From: Folioceros fuciformis
Taxonomy: Eukaryota; Anthocerotophyta; Anthocerotopsida; Anthocerotales
Direction of reading: 5' to 3'
DNA: 61,078 nt
Assembly: GCA_049999805.1 (NCBI GenBank)
Contig: JBNGIO010006333.1
Location: 566,792-627,869, forward strand
Position 1 is the first letter of the stretch, and each line of letters starts with the position of its first letter. A program made the position numbers and the translations under genes. The notes beneath the pieces were generated by a model, which saw nothing but the letters and a program-made list of their open reading frames with translations, had not been told where the DNA came from and ran no database searches. Below, one piece after another: positions 48,868 to 57,895 of the stretch.

Positions 48868-51800
48868 ATGACGTCCTCAGAAAACGTCATGTTCAATATC
48901 GAGAAGTTAGATGGTACTAACTTCCCGTTCTGGAAAGAACAAGTGTATAATGTTCTAGTACAGAAGAAGCAGATCAAACCCATCAAGCTGCTAGGAGTGA
49001 AACCTGTTAGCATGACTCAGGATGAGTGGCAGGATCTAGATGAGATTGCTAGGTCTACCATCATGCTAACAGTGTCGAAGTCGGTCTACTTCAACGTGAA
49101 AGACAAGACCACAAGTTTCGAGCTATGGCAGAAGTTGTGTGACTTGTATGAGAAGCAAAGTGCGGCTTCTCAGGTGTATTGGTTGAAACAGCTGGTGGAC
49201 TTGAAGATGAAGGAAGGGACGAGGATGTCCGATCATCTGAATGAGTTCAATACCATTTTCAGCCAGCTCTCATCTCAAGGTATCTCGTTCCCAGATTCCG
49301 TGAGAGCTATGTTTCTGTTGGTCACATTACCAGAGAGCTGGGACACCTTCCGCACGGCTCTGAGTAATTCCGCTCCTGCCAGTGGTTTTACCGTTGTAAA
49401 TGTAGAAGGTAGCCTGTTAACAGAGGAGGTGAACAGGAAGAATATGGAACCTTCGAAAGGTTCTAATGCCCTCATGGTGAGAGGAAGGTCCACTTCAAAG
49501 GGGAAGTACAAGGAGCGAAGTTCTTCCCGTAGCAAATCTCGTAGTCGTAACAATGTTGAGTGTTACCATTGTCACAAGAAGGGTCACATCAGAAGGGACT
49601 GCGAGAAGTCCAAGAAGGAAAAAGGCAAGGAGAAGAAGCAGAGCGACAACAAGGCAGATTCGAGTATTGAGTGTGATGAGGTGAACTCTGTTGACGATGA
49701 AGATGTTCTTATCTCTTTTTCTTTTGGTTCTGCACAACTGACAGCCATGGAGAGTCACTTATTCTCTAATTGGATAATTGACTCTGGAGCATCTTTCCAT
49801 GTTACTCCGCATAGGGAGTGGTTTAGCACTTATGATGCTACTAGGAAAGGATGTGTTCGGCTTGGAAATAACTACGCGTGCGAGATAGCAGGCGTTGGTG
49901 ATGTGCAGCTGAAGTTCGACAACGGATCTTCATTCACACTAAAGGATGTCAGGCATGTTCCGAAGTTGACCAAAAGCATGATTAGCGTAGGGCAGTTGGA
50001 TGACGCTGGCTACCACTGTTGGTTTGGAGATCGTTCGTGGAAGATCTCCAAAGGTTCTCTTGTGATAGCTCGTGGATTGAAGTGTGGCACTTTGTACTCA
50101 CTTCAGGTAACCACTGTCAAGGATCATGTGATTTGTGTAGCGGAACAGCCAAGTGTTTCTTTGTGGCATAGTCGGTTAGGACATATGTCTCAGAAAGGAA
50201 TGAAGATCTTATCTCGTTTTGGTTACGTCCCTGCTCTTGACTTCTCCGATTTCTCCGTGTGTGAGCACTGTTTGTATGGAAAACAGACGAAGTCACCACA
50301 TGGAGCAAGAGGTAAACACAAAAGTAAACCTCTTGAATTGGTTCACAGTGACATTTGTGGACCTATGCCCACTGTGTCGTTAGGCGGTGCATCTTATTTT
50401 GCCACTTTCATTGATGACTTCTCACGCAAGGTGTGGGTTTATCCTTTGAGGAAAAAGGATGATGTTATGATAGTGTTTCAAAAATTCGTCACCCTTGTGG
50501 AGAATGAGTCTGGCCTCCGGCTGAAGTGTCTAAGGACAGACAATGGGGGAGAGTATGTCTCGAAGGCTTTCCAGTCATTCTGTGATTCCAAGGGAATCAA
50601 GAGAGAATTGACTGCACCGTATACTCCTCCCCAGAATGGTGTGGCTGAGCGGATGAANNNNNNNNNNNNNNNNNNNNNNNNNNNNNNNNNNNNNNNNNNN
50701 NNNNNNNNNNNNNNNNNNNNNNNNNNNNNNNNNNNNNNNNNNNNNNNNNNNNNNNNNAACTCTGGATTGCCTAACGGATTTTGGGCAGAAGCGGTGGTTA
50801 CTGCAGTGCATCTTATTAACAGATCTCCTAATAGGGCTGTGGATGAACAGGTTCCAGAGGAGATGTGGTATGGAAAGAAGCCGTCATACAAACATCTACG
50901 AGTGTTTGGCTGCGAGGCATACTACCATGTTCCGAAGGAGTTTCGCGACAAGTTGGCTCCTAAGTCAAGAAAATGTATTTTTCTTGGCTATGGTGAATCT
51001 GGTGAGATGGGATACCGTCTNNNNNNNNNNNNNNNNNNNNNNNNNNNNNNNNNNNNNNNNNNNNNNNNNNNNNNNNNNNNNNNNNNNNNNNNNNNNNNNN
51101 NNNNNNNNNNNNNNNNNNNNATGAGACCAAGATGCACAAGAAGCCTACTCCAACTGTGGAGGTGCGACGGGTGGTCTTCCAAGAAGATGGACTTGACCGT
51201 CCTACGCAGGCTGAACATCGTGATGTGCAGGAACAAGTTCCTCCACTTGTAGACGAGGAGAGAGTGCAACCAGCTCCGGTCGAGGCGCCAGTGCTTCGTA
51301 GGTCAGGAAGGATCTCACGTCCTCTTCACAGGTATGTTGCATCTCTTGATTATGTCATGCTAACGGATTGTGGGGAGCCCTCTTGTTACCAAGAGGCNNN
51401 NNNNNNNNNNNNNNNNNNNNNNNNNNNNNNNNNNNNNNNNNNNNNNNNNNNNNNNNNNNNNNNNNNNNNNNNNNNNNNNNNNNNNNNNNNNNNNNNNGAT
51501 TGTGGGGAGCCCTCTTGTTACCAAGAGGCCATGTCAGTAACTGATAAAAACAAGTGGGAGAAGGCGATGCAGTCGCAGATGGATTCGCTCCATAAGAACC
51601 AAACTTGGGAGTTGGTTCGATTGCCTAAGGGCAAGAAGGCGTTGCCATGCAAATGGGTGTATAAGATGAAGGACATACCCCATTATGGCAAACCCAAGTA
51701 CAAGGCACGATTGGTTGCTAAAGGTTTTAAGCAACAGCAAGGTATTGACTTTGATGAGATTTTCTCACCAGTTGTCAAAATGACTACCTTGAGATGTGTT

Positions 51801-53075
51801 CTTGGTCTGGTTGCGAGGAACGACATGGAACTTGTCCAGATGGATGTGAAGTCGGCATTTCTGCATGGTGATCTCCAGGAAGAGGTATACATGCAGCAAC
51901 CAGAGGGTTTCATTGAGAAGGGCAAAGAGAGTCTGGTGTGCAAGTTAAAGAAGAGCCTTTATGGTTTGAAGCAGGCACCCAGGGAGTGGTATTTCAAGTT
52001 TCACTCATTTATGCTTTCTCAAGGCTACAAGCGTAGCGATATGGATCATTGCCTCTATACGAAGCAAGCTAAGGATGGAAGCTTGCTCATTCTAGTCCTC
52101 TATGTGGATGATATGCTAATTGCTGGGACTAACATTGATGAGATTTCAGCGTTGCAGTCAAAGTTGAATGGTCGCTTTGACATGACAGACTTGGGAGAGG
52201 CAAGCCATATTCTTGGCATGCGTATTCGTCGAGACAGACAGAAGCGTTTGATGTACTTGTCTCAGACAGAATACATTAACAAGGTGCTTCAACGTTTCAA
52301 TATGGAGAAGGGGAAGGTCTTAAGTACTCCGTTGCCTCCATATGTGAAACTTTCGAGCAAGGATTGCCCAAGTTCTGCGGAGGATAAAGCTGAAATGGAG
52401 AAGGTTCCATACTCATCAGCTGTAGGGAGTTTGATGTATGCAATGATTGCTACACGTCCTGACATTGCTTTTGCAGTGGGAGTGGTTAGCAGGTTCATGT
52501 CAAACCTTGGCAGGAAGCATTGGGAGGCAGTGAAAGGAGTTATGAGGTATTTGAATGGTACAAAAGCTTTGTGCTTATGTTTTGGTAGTGAAGATGCATC
52601 TGTAGTGGGATATACGGATGCTGATTATACAGGGGATATGGACAAAAGGAGGTCCACATCAGGATATGTCTTCATGTGCACTGGAGGGGCAGTCTCATGG
52701 CGATCTCGTTTGCAATCGTGCATAACGCTATCTACCATAGAGGTCGAGTATGTTGCAGCGACTGAGGCTTGCAAGGAAGCCATGTGGCTTGCTCGTTTAG
52801 TGGGAGATTTGGGGATCAAGGGTGAGCTGCCAGTGTTGCATTGTGATAGCCAAAGTGCTATCCAGTTGGCGAAGAATCCAGTGTTTTATGCGAAGACCAA
52901 ACATGTGGAAGTGAAGTATCACTTCATTCGAGAGGTGTTGGAAGACAAGAGGGTACAACTTGTCAAAGTTCACACTAGTCAGAACCCTGCATATGTTCTT
53001 ACCAAGGGGCTCTCTACGGAGCAATTCGCACAAGCTCGGACACTCATGGGCATGAGCTATACCACTCTCTTATGA
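48868..53075 (+). CDS. copia gag-pol polyprotein (interrupted by N gaps)
   Basis: Single polyprotein frame from ATG 48868 to TGA 53073-53075. Domains in order: gag (LDGTNFPFWKEQVYNVL, UBN2-type); zinc knuckle CYHCHKKGHIRRDC; aspartic protease with DSGASFHVT; GAG-pre-integrase (LWHSRLGHMSQKGM); integrase core (HSDICGPM, FIDDFSRKVWVYPL, RTDNGGEY, TPPQNGVAERM); reverse transcriptase (WKYVYK-type WVYKMKD, ARLVAKGF, MDVKSAFLHGDL, catalytic LYVDDMLIAG); RNase H (YTDADYTGD, STSGYVF, STIEVEYVAA). The frame change between 51.02 and 51.13 kb falls in a 100-N gap, so it says nothing about function. Outside the gaps there is no stop or frameshift, so the element looks intact or nearly so. Copia polyproteins are usually 1300-1450 aa, which fits. 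Confidence 0.93.
50658..50757. other. assembly gap in integrase, 100 N
   Basis: 100 N inside the integrase core, after GVAERM and before SGLPNGFWAEAV. In the family only about a dozen residues normally separate these motifs, so 100 is a placeholder length rather than the real one. Confidence 0.85.
51021..51120. other. assembly gap between integrase and RT, 100 N
   Basis: 100 N after GEMGYRL and before ETKMHKKP. The reading frame changes across it only because of the arbitrary gap length. Confidence 0.85.
51398..51497. other. assembly gap with 32-bp duplicated edges, 100 N
   Basis: The 32 bases before the gap (from GATTGTGGGGAGCCC to CAAGAGGC) are repeated exactly after it. The contigs overlap here and the gap is false. 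Confidence 0.92.
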
Positions 53076-53102
53076 AGGATAATTGGCCTTTAAGTAGGAG
53101 GT

Positions 53103-53429
53103 TGTAGGGTTATTAAAGCCCAATGTGCTTAGGCTAATGTGTTTAGTCTAAGATTAGTGTCTAGTTAATGTGCTTAGACTAATGTGTTTAGTCTAAGATT
53201 AGTGTCTAGTTAAGTATCATTAGTTTAAATTAGCTTAAGCTAATCTGTAGGAAGCTTCTTGCGCAGCTTCCTGTGAGCTTCTTGTGAAGCTTCCTAGGGA
53301 GCTCTTCTAGAGGGTATAAATACCCCCTTGAGCTCCATTGCCAACCACTCTCAATGTGACCTCTTTTTCTCCTCTCCTCTCTGCCTCCTCTTCTCCTCTC
53401 CTCCATCATGCTCCTCTAGTGGTCCTACA
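53103..53429 (+). repeat. 3' LTR of the copia element
   Basis: 327 bp, from TGTAGG to CCTACA, which are inverted copies of each other as expected for LTR ends. Contains a TATA box (TATAAATAC, 53315-53323), internal repeats (TGTGCTTAGGCTAATGTG and GTGTTTAGTCTAAGATTAG twice), and AAGCTTC/GAAGCTTC repeats that can form hairpins. A purine-rich tract (GTAGGAG) lies directly upstream. It is followed by TATAT, a possible 5-bp target-site copy. Confidence 0.85.
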
Positions 53430-53999
53430 TATATAGCTTGCTAGTCAAAGCTTTTTAGGCTAGACAAGAGAAGGGAATCCAAAAGAACCAAAATTTCACA
53501 TCGTTTTTAAACGATGGAGTTTATCCCACTTCTTAAGAGACCTGGTCTTTAATCTGATTAGATAGCTCGTTATCTTGTGAAGTTTGTCCATACTTATTTG
53601 ATTGCGGGCTATATATTAAGAAGCCAAAATATATTTTATCACTCAAAGTCTGTTAAGCACGGTCTGTCGCGGTTGATGTGTACGCTGGACATGAGATACT
53701 GTGTCTTTACTGTGCTCACTCTGGGTAACAGCTCACTCTGGGTAACACTATGGCACGGGTAACACTATGGCCGTGCCATAGTGTTACCCAGAGTCTCTTT
53801 CGCCCAACCCTACGCTGGATCTTGCGCTGGACCAGCTACTGCTGTGATTCTGCCAATCCGAAGGCCGACTGCAGTTCAGGGAAGAACAATTTTTTTTAAC
53901 ATCCGCACCTTAAAAAAGGAACTCCTATAGTTCTAGGAAAAGCTAAAGACTTTCTCCAGACTCGGGAAATCAGGCACACATCCCCACCTTGCTCAGAAG
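53430..53999 (+). repeat. right copy of the ~530-bp direct repeat
   Basis: Follows the 3' LTR directly and repeats the sequence at 47510-48041, with scattered substitutions and an extra segment near 53730-53795. Continues into unique DNA (CAGAAGGCGAGGG) where the left copy instead joins the LTR. Confidence 0.85.
53736..53793. repeat. 21-bp inverted repeat
   Basis: Perfect arms at 53736-53756 and 53773-53793 (CTCTGGGTAACACTATGGCAC and its complement) with a 16-nt spacer. Present only in the right copy; the left copy has one arm sequence only. Confidence 0.9.
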
Positions 54000-54312
54000 G
54001 CGAGGGAATTCTCCATTGGGCCGCTGGCTACTCGCAACTCCTTAGCTTCATAGCTTAGGGCAAGACAGGGCCAAGCAATCCCTTGGCTTCACACACATAA
54101 AGACAAGGAGTTGCTTGGCCCTGTCTGGCTGTAACAGTTCCACGACACCCGTCATGAAGAACGTTAGAAGTGCAGGGACAGTTCGACTGACCTTCATCTT
54201 CTAGTTTGGTAATAATCTTTGTCTTACTGCACTCCCCTCCCATTCGAAGCGACTGCTGATCCTTCCCCCCACCCCACCTGCAGCACTAGCACTAGCTGTG
54301 TCATAGTTCTTC

Positions 54313-57285
54313 TCATGGTCGACCATCACAACTGCAACAGCCAGCTGTGAACCGATGCACCCGGAACCCATCTCTTACAACAATGTCTCTCTTTTCAACC
54401 CTCGACATGATCTCCGTGGAACTGTGGCAGTCACTGCACATGCGTAGATTCTTTGTTACTAGCAGAGGTGCGCCACTGGGAGTGTTCAAGAGACCATAAG
54501 CCAGAGCTAGTTTCTCAGCATGCCCGCAAAGTGCGTCTTCCTTTTCCTTCTCAGAAACTGGTTTCAACACCAACTTCGTGTGCGGTATGTGGCCCCCTTC
54601 TTGCTTCACACGCGCATTCATGCTTTCTACCATGAGTGCAATTTCTTCTCTGTTTTCTCCCACCACAAATGTATGTCCCTGCTCCTCGACCTCAATACCC
54701 GCCACCGCAGGTTTCTTCTTAGCTCCTGCTGCCATTCGCTGTGATTCAATCCTCTTTACATCAATCCACCTACCTGCATCTGCATACGCGTTGGCCATCA
54801 GCACATACGCTGACGCATGCTGAGGCTCCAATATAACAAGGCTTTCGAAACAACGAATCGCCCTCTCTAAATCCCCAAAATGTTTGCAAGCATTCAGCAA
54901 AGACCTCAACCCAACGGCAATACTTTGACCTCCACATGATAATAACAAGTTCTCTGCCTCTTCTAAGTTGCCTGCACGTCCGAGAAGATCAACCATGCAA
55001 ATGTAATGCTCGCTAGTAGGTTTCATGTCATGACGTTCAACCATGGAATTGAAGTGCTTGCGACCCTCATCCACCAGTCCCTCATGACTGCATGCTGCTA
55101 ACACACTAGCAAAAGTAGCATCATCAGGCTGAATACCAGCGGCTAACATCTCCTCAAAACAAGCTAATGCCTTGTGACCTTCATCACATGTACCACACCC
55201 AGATATGAGTGCATTCCATGTTGTCACATCCTTTGTGCCTAAACTGTCAAAAACCCGGCGTGCCTCTTCTAGTTCACCACATTTTGCATACATGTCCACC
55301 AGGCCGGTGCTAGTCAATGTATCCTCCAGCAGTCCTCTATCCTCAATCTGTGATTGCAACCGCCTGCCCTTCTTTAAGGAACCAGTGCTTGCACAAGCCT
55401 TCAGCAGGCAGGCAAAAGTGACATGGTCAGCCACAATCAGGCCTTCCTGCTCCATTTGCGCATGCAGAACGAGGGCATCTTGGCCAAACCCTTGTTGTGC
55501 ATACGCAGCAATCAGGGCAGTCCATGTGACAACATTTTTTCTGGTCAAGCTGTCAAAAACCTCACGCGCATCTGTCAGTTCACCACATTTCGCATACATG
55601 TCCACCAGGGAGGTGCCTACCACAATGTTACTTAGAAGACCGCGTTCCACAATTTTCGAATGCAACTGCCTTCCCTTCTGTAAGGCACCAGTGCTTGCAC
55701 AGGCCTTCAGGAGGCATGCAAACGTCACATGGTCAGCCACAATCCGGGCATCCTGCTCCATTTGTCCATACAGAAACAGTGCGTCTTGCACAAGCCCTTG
55801 CTGTGAATACCCAGCAATCAGGGCATTCCATGTTACAACATTCTTTGTGGACAAGCTGTCAAAGATCTGGCGTGCACGTTCCAGTTCACCACATTTCGCA
55901 TACCCAACCATGAGGGAATTCCAGGTGATAACATCCTTGGAGGACAGGCCGTCGAAAACCTCCTGAGCTGCTTCCAAGTCACCACATTTTGCATACATGT
56001 CAACCAGGCAGTTGCCAACCAGCAAGTTATCGAGGAGTCCTCGTTCCACAATCTGTGCGTGCAGCTGCCTGCCCTTCTGTAAGGAACCCGTGCTTGCACA
56101 GGCCTTCAGAAGGCAAGCGAAAGTCACATGGTCAGCCACAATCAGGCCCTCCCTCTTCATTTGTCCATACAGAGCAATCGCATCCTGGCCAAGCCCTTGT
56201 TGTCCATACCCCCCAATAAGGGCATTCCATGTCACAACATCCTTGGAGGTCAAACTGTCAAAAACCCTGCGTGCATCGCTCAGTTCGCCACATTTTGCGT
56301 ACATGTCCACCAAGCAGTTGCCAACAAACAAGTCGGGAGGAATGCCACTGTGCAACACATCACAGTGCACTGTTCTGCCAGATTCCAAGTCCGCAGCGAG
56401 GCCACAAGCTTGGAGGGCAGCCACAAAGACGTGCGAATCTGCCTTAACGCCTGAGCGTTGCATCTCGTGGTACAACTGTATAGCCTCGTTGGGTTTCCCA
56501 TGTTTAGCATATGCAGAGATTATGGAACCCCACATGAAGGCATCTGGTTTGCCCACCCTGGTGAACACATCCATGGCCTCCCGTAGCCGACCTCCACATG
56601 CGTACATGCGCAAGATATGGTTCCCCAAGTATGTACTTGATTCGTACCCAAGTTCGACAGAGAGATCATGGACTCGTCGCCCTACACGCAGATCCTTCTT
56701 GGCAGCACACACTTTTAGCACATTAGACAACAGGGACTGAGAGATGGGACATTTCGTCTGCACCAGAGATTCCAGGGCTCCAAGCGCTTCAGTCAGGTTC
56801 CCCTGCTGACAAAATGCGCTCACGGTTGCAGGCGTTAAGAAGCTTGTTTCCCACTCTGCATGCGTGCCAGGCTCAGGCTTATCCCTACCGCCCAAATTCC
56901 ACTTGGCAGAAGAGTCACCATAAGATGCAAGCTGCTCGTCTACCCATGCCGGCTTGAACATGCTGTTTAACCAGAGGACCTCACCGGACCCTTTACGCCG
57001 GAAGTCAGGCGAACGGGAGCTCTTCTTATCTCGCCTGTTGTCCCACCACATGTCAGGGTCCAGGAAAAGTTGTCGCCACAAGAGCTCTTGTTCGTGACTA
57101 CGAGCATCGCTAGAGAATTCCTCCGCAGCCACACATCCTTCAGGAAGTGCTAATCTCCTGAAGGCTTGGTTGTATACCAGCGGTTGACTCCCTAAGGTAA
57201 GGTGAGCAGGAACTGGTCGTGGACTCTCCTTAAACCCAACGATTTTTTGGGTCCACGACAAATGAGGTTGCCATACTGTGGCCAT
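54313..57285 (-). CDS. PDF-motif PPR protein with DYW:KP domain, copy C
   Basis: Intact, intronless, 990 aa. Start set at ATG 57285 because MATVWQP is shared with copy D, while the upstream frame has only GTG and no homology. Residues ~67-119 are an OSB-type PDF segment (ELLWRQLFLDPDMWWDNRR, SRSPDFRRKGSGEVLWL, KPAWVDEQL). From ~165 a PLS-type PPR array follows, of ~100-residue triplets with near-identical text (GRQLHSQIVERGLL, LVDMYAKCGEL, KDVVTWNALIAGY). E1/E2 motifs come next (SAYVLMANAYADAG), then the KP box (KKPAVAGIEV). The deaminase has CGHAEKLALAYG (HAE, zinc and catalytic Glu), KNLRMCSDCHSSTE (CxxCH) and the terminal CSCDGRP. The family binds organelle RNA and is proposed to convert U to C. 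The PDF segment suggests additional single-strand nucleic-acid binding; organelle targeting is expected but not visible. Divergent from copy D. Confidence 0.9.
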   Translation of the reverse strand: MATVWQPHLSWTQKIVGFKESPRPVPAHLTLGSQPLVYNQAFRRLALPEGCVAAEEFSSDARSHEQELLWRQLFLDPDMWWDNRRDKKSSRSPDFRRKGSGEVLWLNSMFKPAWVDEQLASYGDSSAKWNLGGRDKPEPGTHAEWETSFLTPATVSAFCQQGNLTEALGALESLVQTKCPISQSLLSNVLKVCAAKKDLRVGRRVHDLSVELGYESSTYLGNHILRMYACGGRLREAMDVFTRVGKPDAFMWGSIISAYAKHGKPNEAIQLYHEMQRSGVKADSHVFVAALQACGLAADLESGRTVHCDVLHSGIPPDLFVGNCLVDMYAKCGELSDARRVFDSLTSKDVVTWNALIGGYGQQGLGQDAIALYGQMKREGLIVADHVTFACLLKACASTGSLQKGRQLHAQIVERGLLDNLLVGNCLVDMYAKCGDLEAAQEVFDGLSSKDVITWNSLMVGYAKCGELERARQIFDSLSTKNVVTWNALIAGYSQQGLVQDALFLYGQMEQDARIVADHVTFACLLKACASTGALQKGRQLHSKIVERGLLSNIVVGTSLVDMYAKCGELTDAREVFDSLTRKNVVTWTALIAAYAQQGFGQDALVLHAQMEQEGLIVADHVTFACLLKACASTGSLKKGRRLQSQIEDRGLLEDTLTSTGLVDMYAKCGELEEARRVFDSLGTKDVTTWNALISGCGTCDEGHKALACFEEMLAAGIQPDDATFASVLAACSHEGLVDEGRKHFNSMVERHDMKPTSEHYICMVDLLGRAGNLEEAENLLLSCGGQSIAVGLRSLLNACKHFGDLERAIRCFESLVILEPQHASAYVLMANAYADAGRWIDVKRIESQRMAAGAKKKPAVAGIEVEEQGHTFVVGENREEIALMVESMNARVKQEGGHIPHTKLVLKPVSEKEKEDALCGHAEKLALAYGLLNTPSGAPLLVTKNLRMCSDCHSSTEIMSRVEKRDIVVRDGFRVHRFTAGCCSCDGRP

Positions 57286-57895
57286 CTTACAGGCACTGCT
57301 CGATGAGGCGCAAACCAAAATATGCAGACCGTGCCAGGATGCCTGGAACTCGGAGTGTACATGACCACAGCCCGCTTGGCAAGCACAGTGCAGACGGTGT
57401 AATAAGGCTCCCACGAGGACACCAACACGATAATGTACCCGTCGTCCCGTTTAACAGTAGAACAGTGGCCCAGGCGGCGGAGTAGCCTTGACGCGCATCC
57501 GCTCTCTTGCAGGAGGGCCGGCCCCACCATTATTCTGTACACCGTTGTGGATTGTGTACGAGAAGCCGCGACCTGGGCTTGCTGCGGTCCTGTCGATACC
57601 CAACCACCAGTAAGGCTGTGGGTAAAAAGTATGTATCCCTGCCAAAGTTGATGGCCATCGGTGTCGATATGTTAGCCTCGGCATAGTCCTTGTCTGCCAT
57701 CCTGCTGATGCACGGTAAGACTCGTCAATTTTTTTATTGAAGTGTCGCGGCCATGATCATTTGCGTTAGACAACATCCGCATTGGGCTTGCTAAGGCTAA
57801 AAGGGCGTTTGAGGTCATGCACATTCTTAGCACCTTCGCATCCTGCCAGAAGTTGCCTACTTTGCTATGCAGTTTCCGAGAGCGGTGCCTATAAG
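57286..57895. promoter_or_regulatory. divergent region between PPR copies C and D
   Basis: 610 bp between the start codons of two paralogous PPR genes on opposite strands, so both promoters must lie here. No obvious inverted symmetry extends through it, so the pair is not a simple palindromic duplication. Confidence 0.4.

Larger units (their letters stand above)
48036..53429 (+). mobile_element. Ty1/copia LTR retrotransposon
   Basis: Order: truncated 5' LTR (48036-48230), tRNA primer-binding site (48233-48244), GC-rich minisatellite leader (48289-48585), single gag-pol frame (48868-53075), purine-rich tract (~53091-53102), full 3' LTR (53103-53429). The integrase-before-reverse-transcriptase order is that of copia. 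Three N gaps lie in the coding region. The shared LTR parts differ at only a few positions, so insertion looks recent. The 5' LTR lacks its first ~150 bp, and the sequence 3' of the element is repeated upstream of it. Confidence 0.92.

Noticed and set aside
47510-53999. The ~530-bp flanking repeats as the true LTRs of a larger element
   Set aside because: They lie outside a TGTAGG...CCTACA LTR that has a proper primer-binding site and purine tract inside, and there is no outer internal sequence between repeat and LTR.
55205-56740. Long plus-strand frames opposite PPR copy C (and minus-strand frames opposite copy D at 58537-60041)
   Set aside because: They are antisense shadows of the repeated PPR coding sequence, with no domain of their own.
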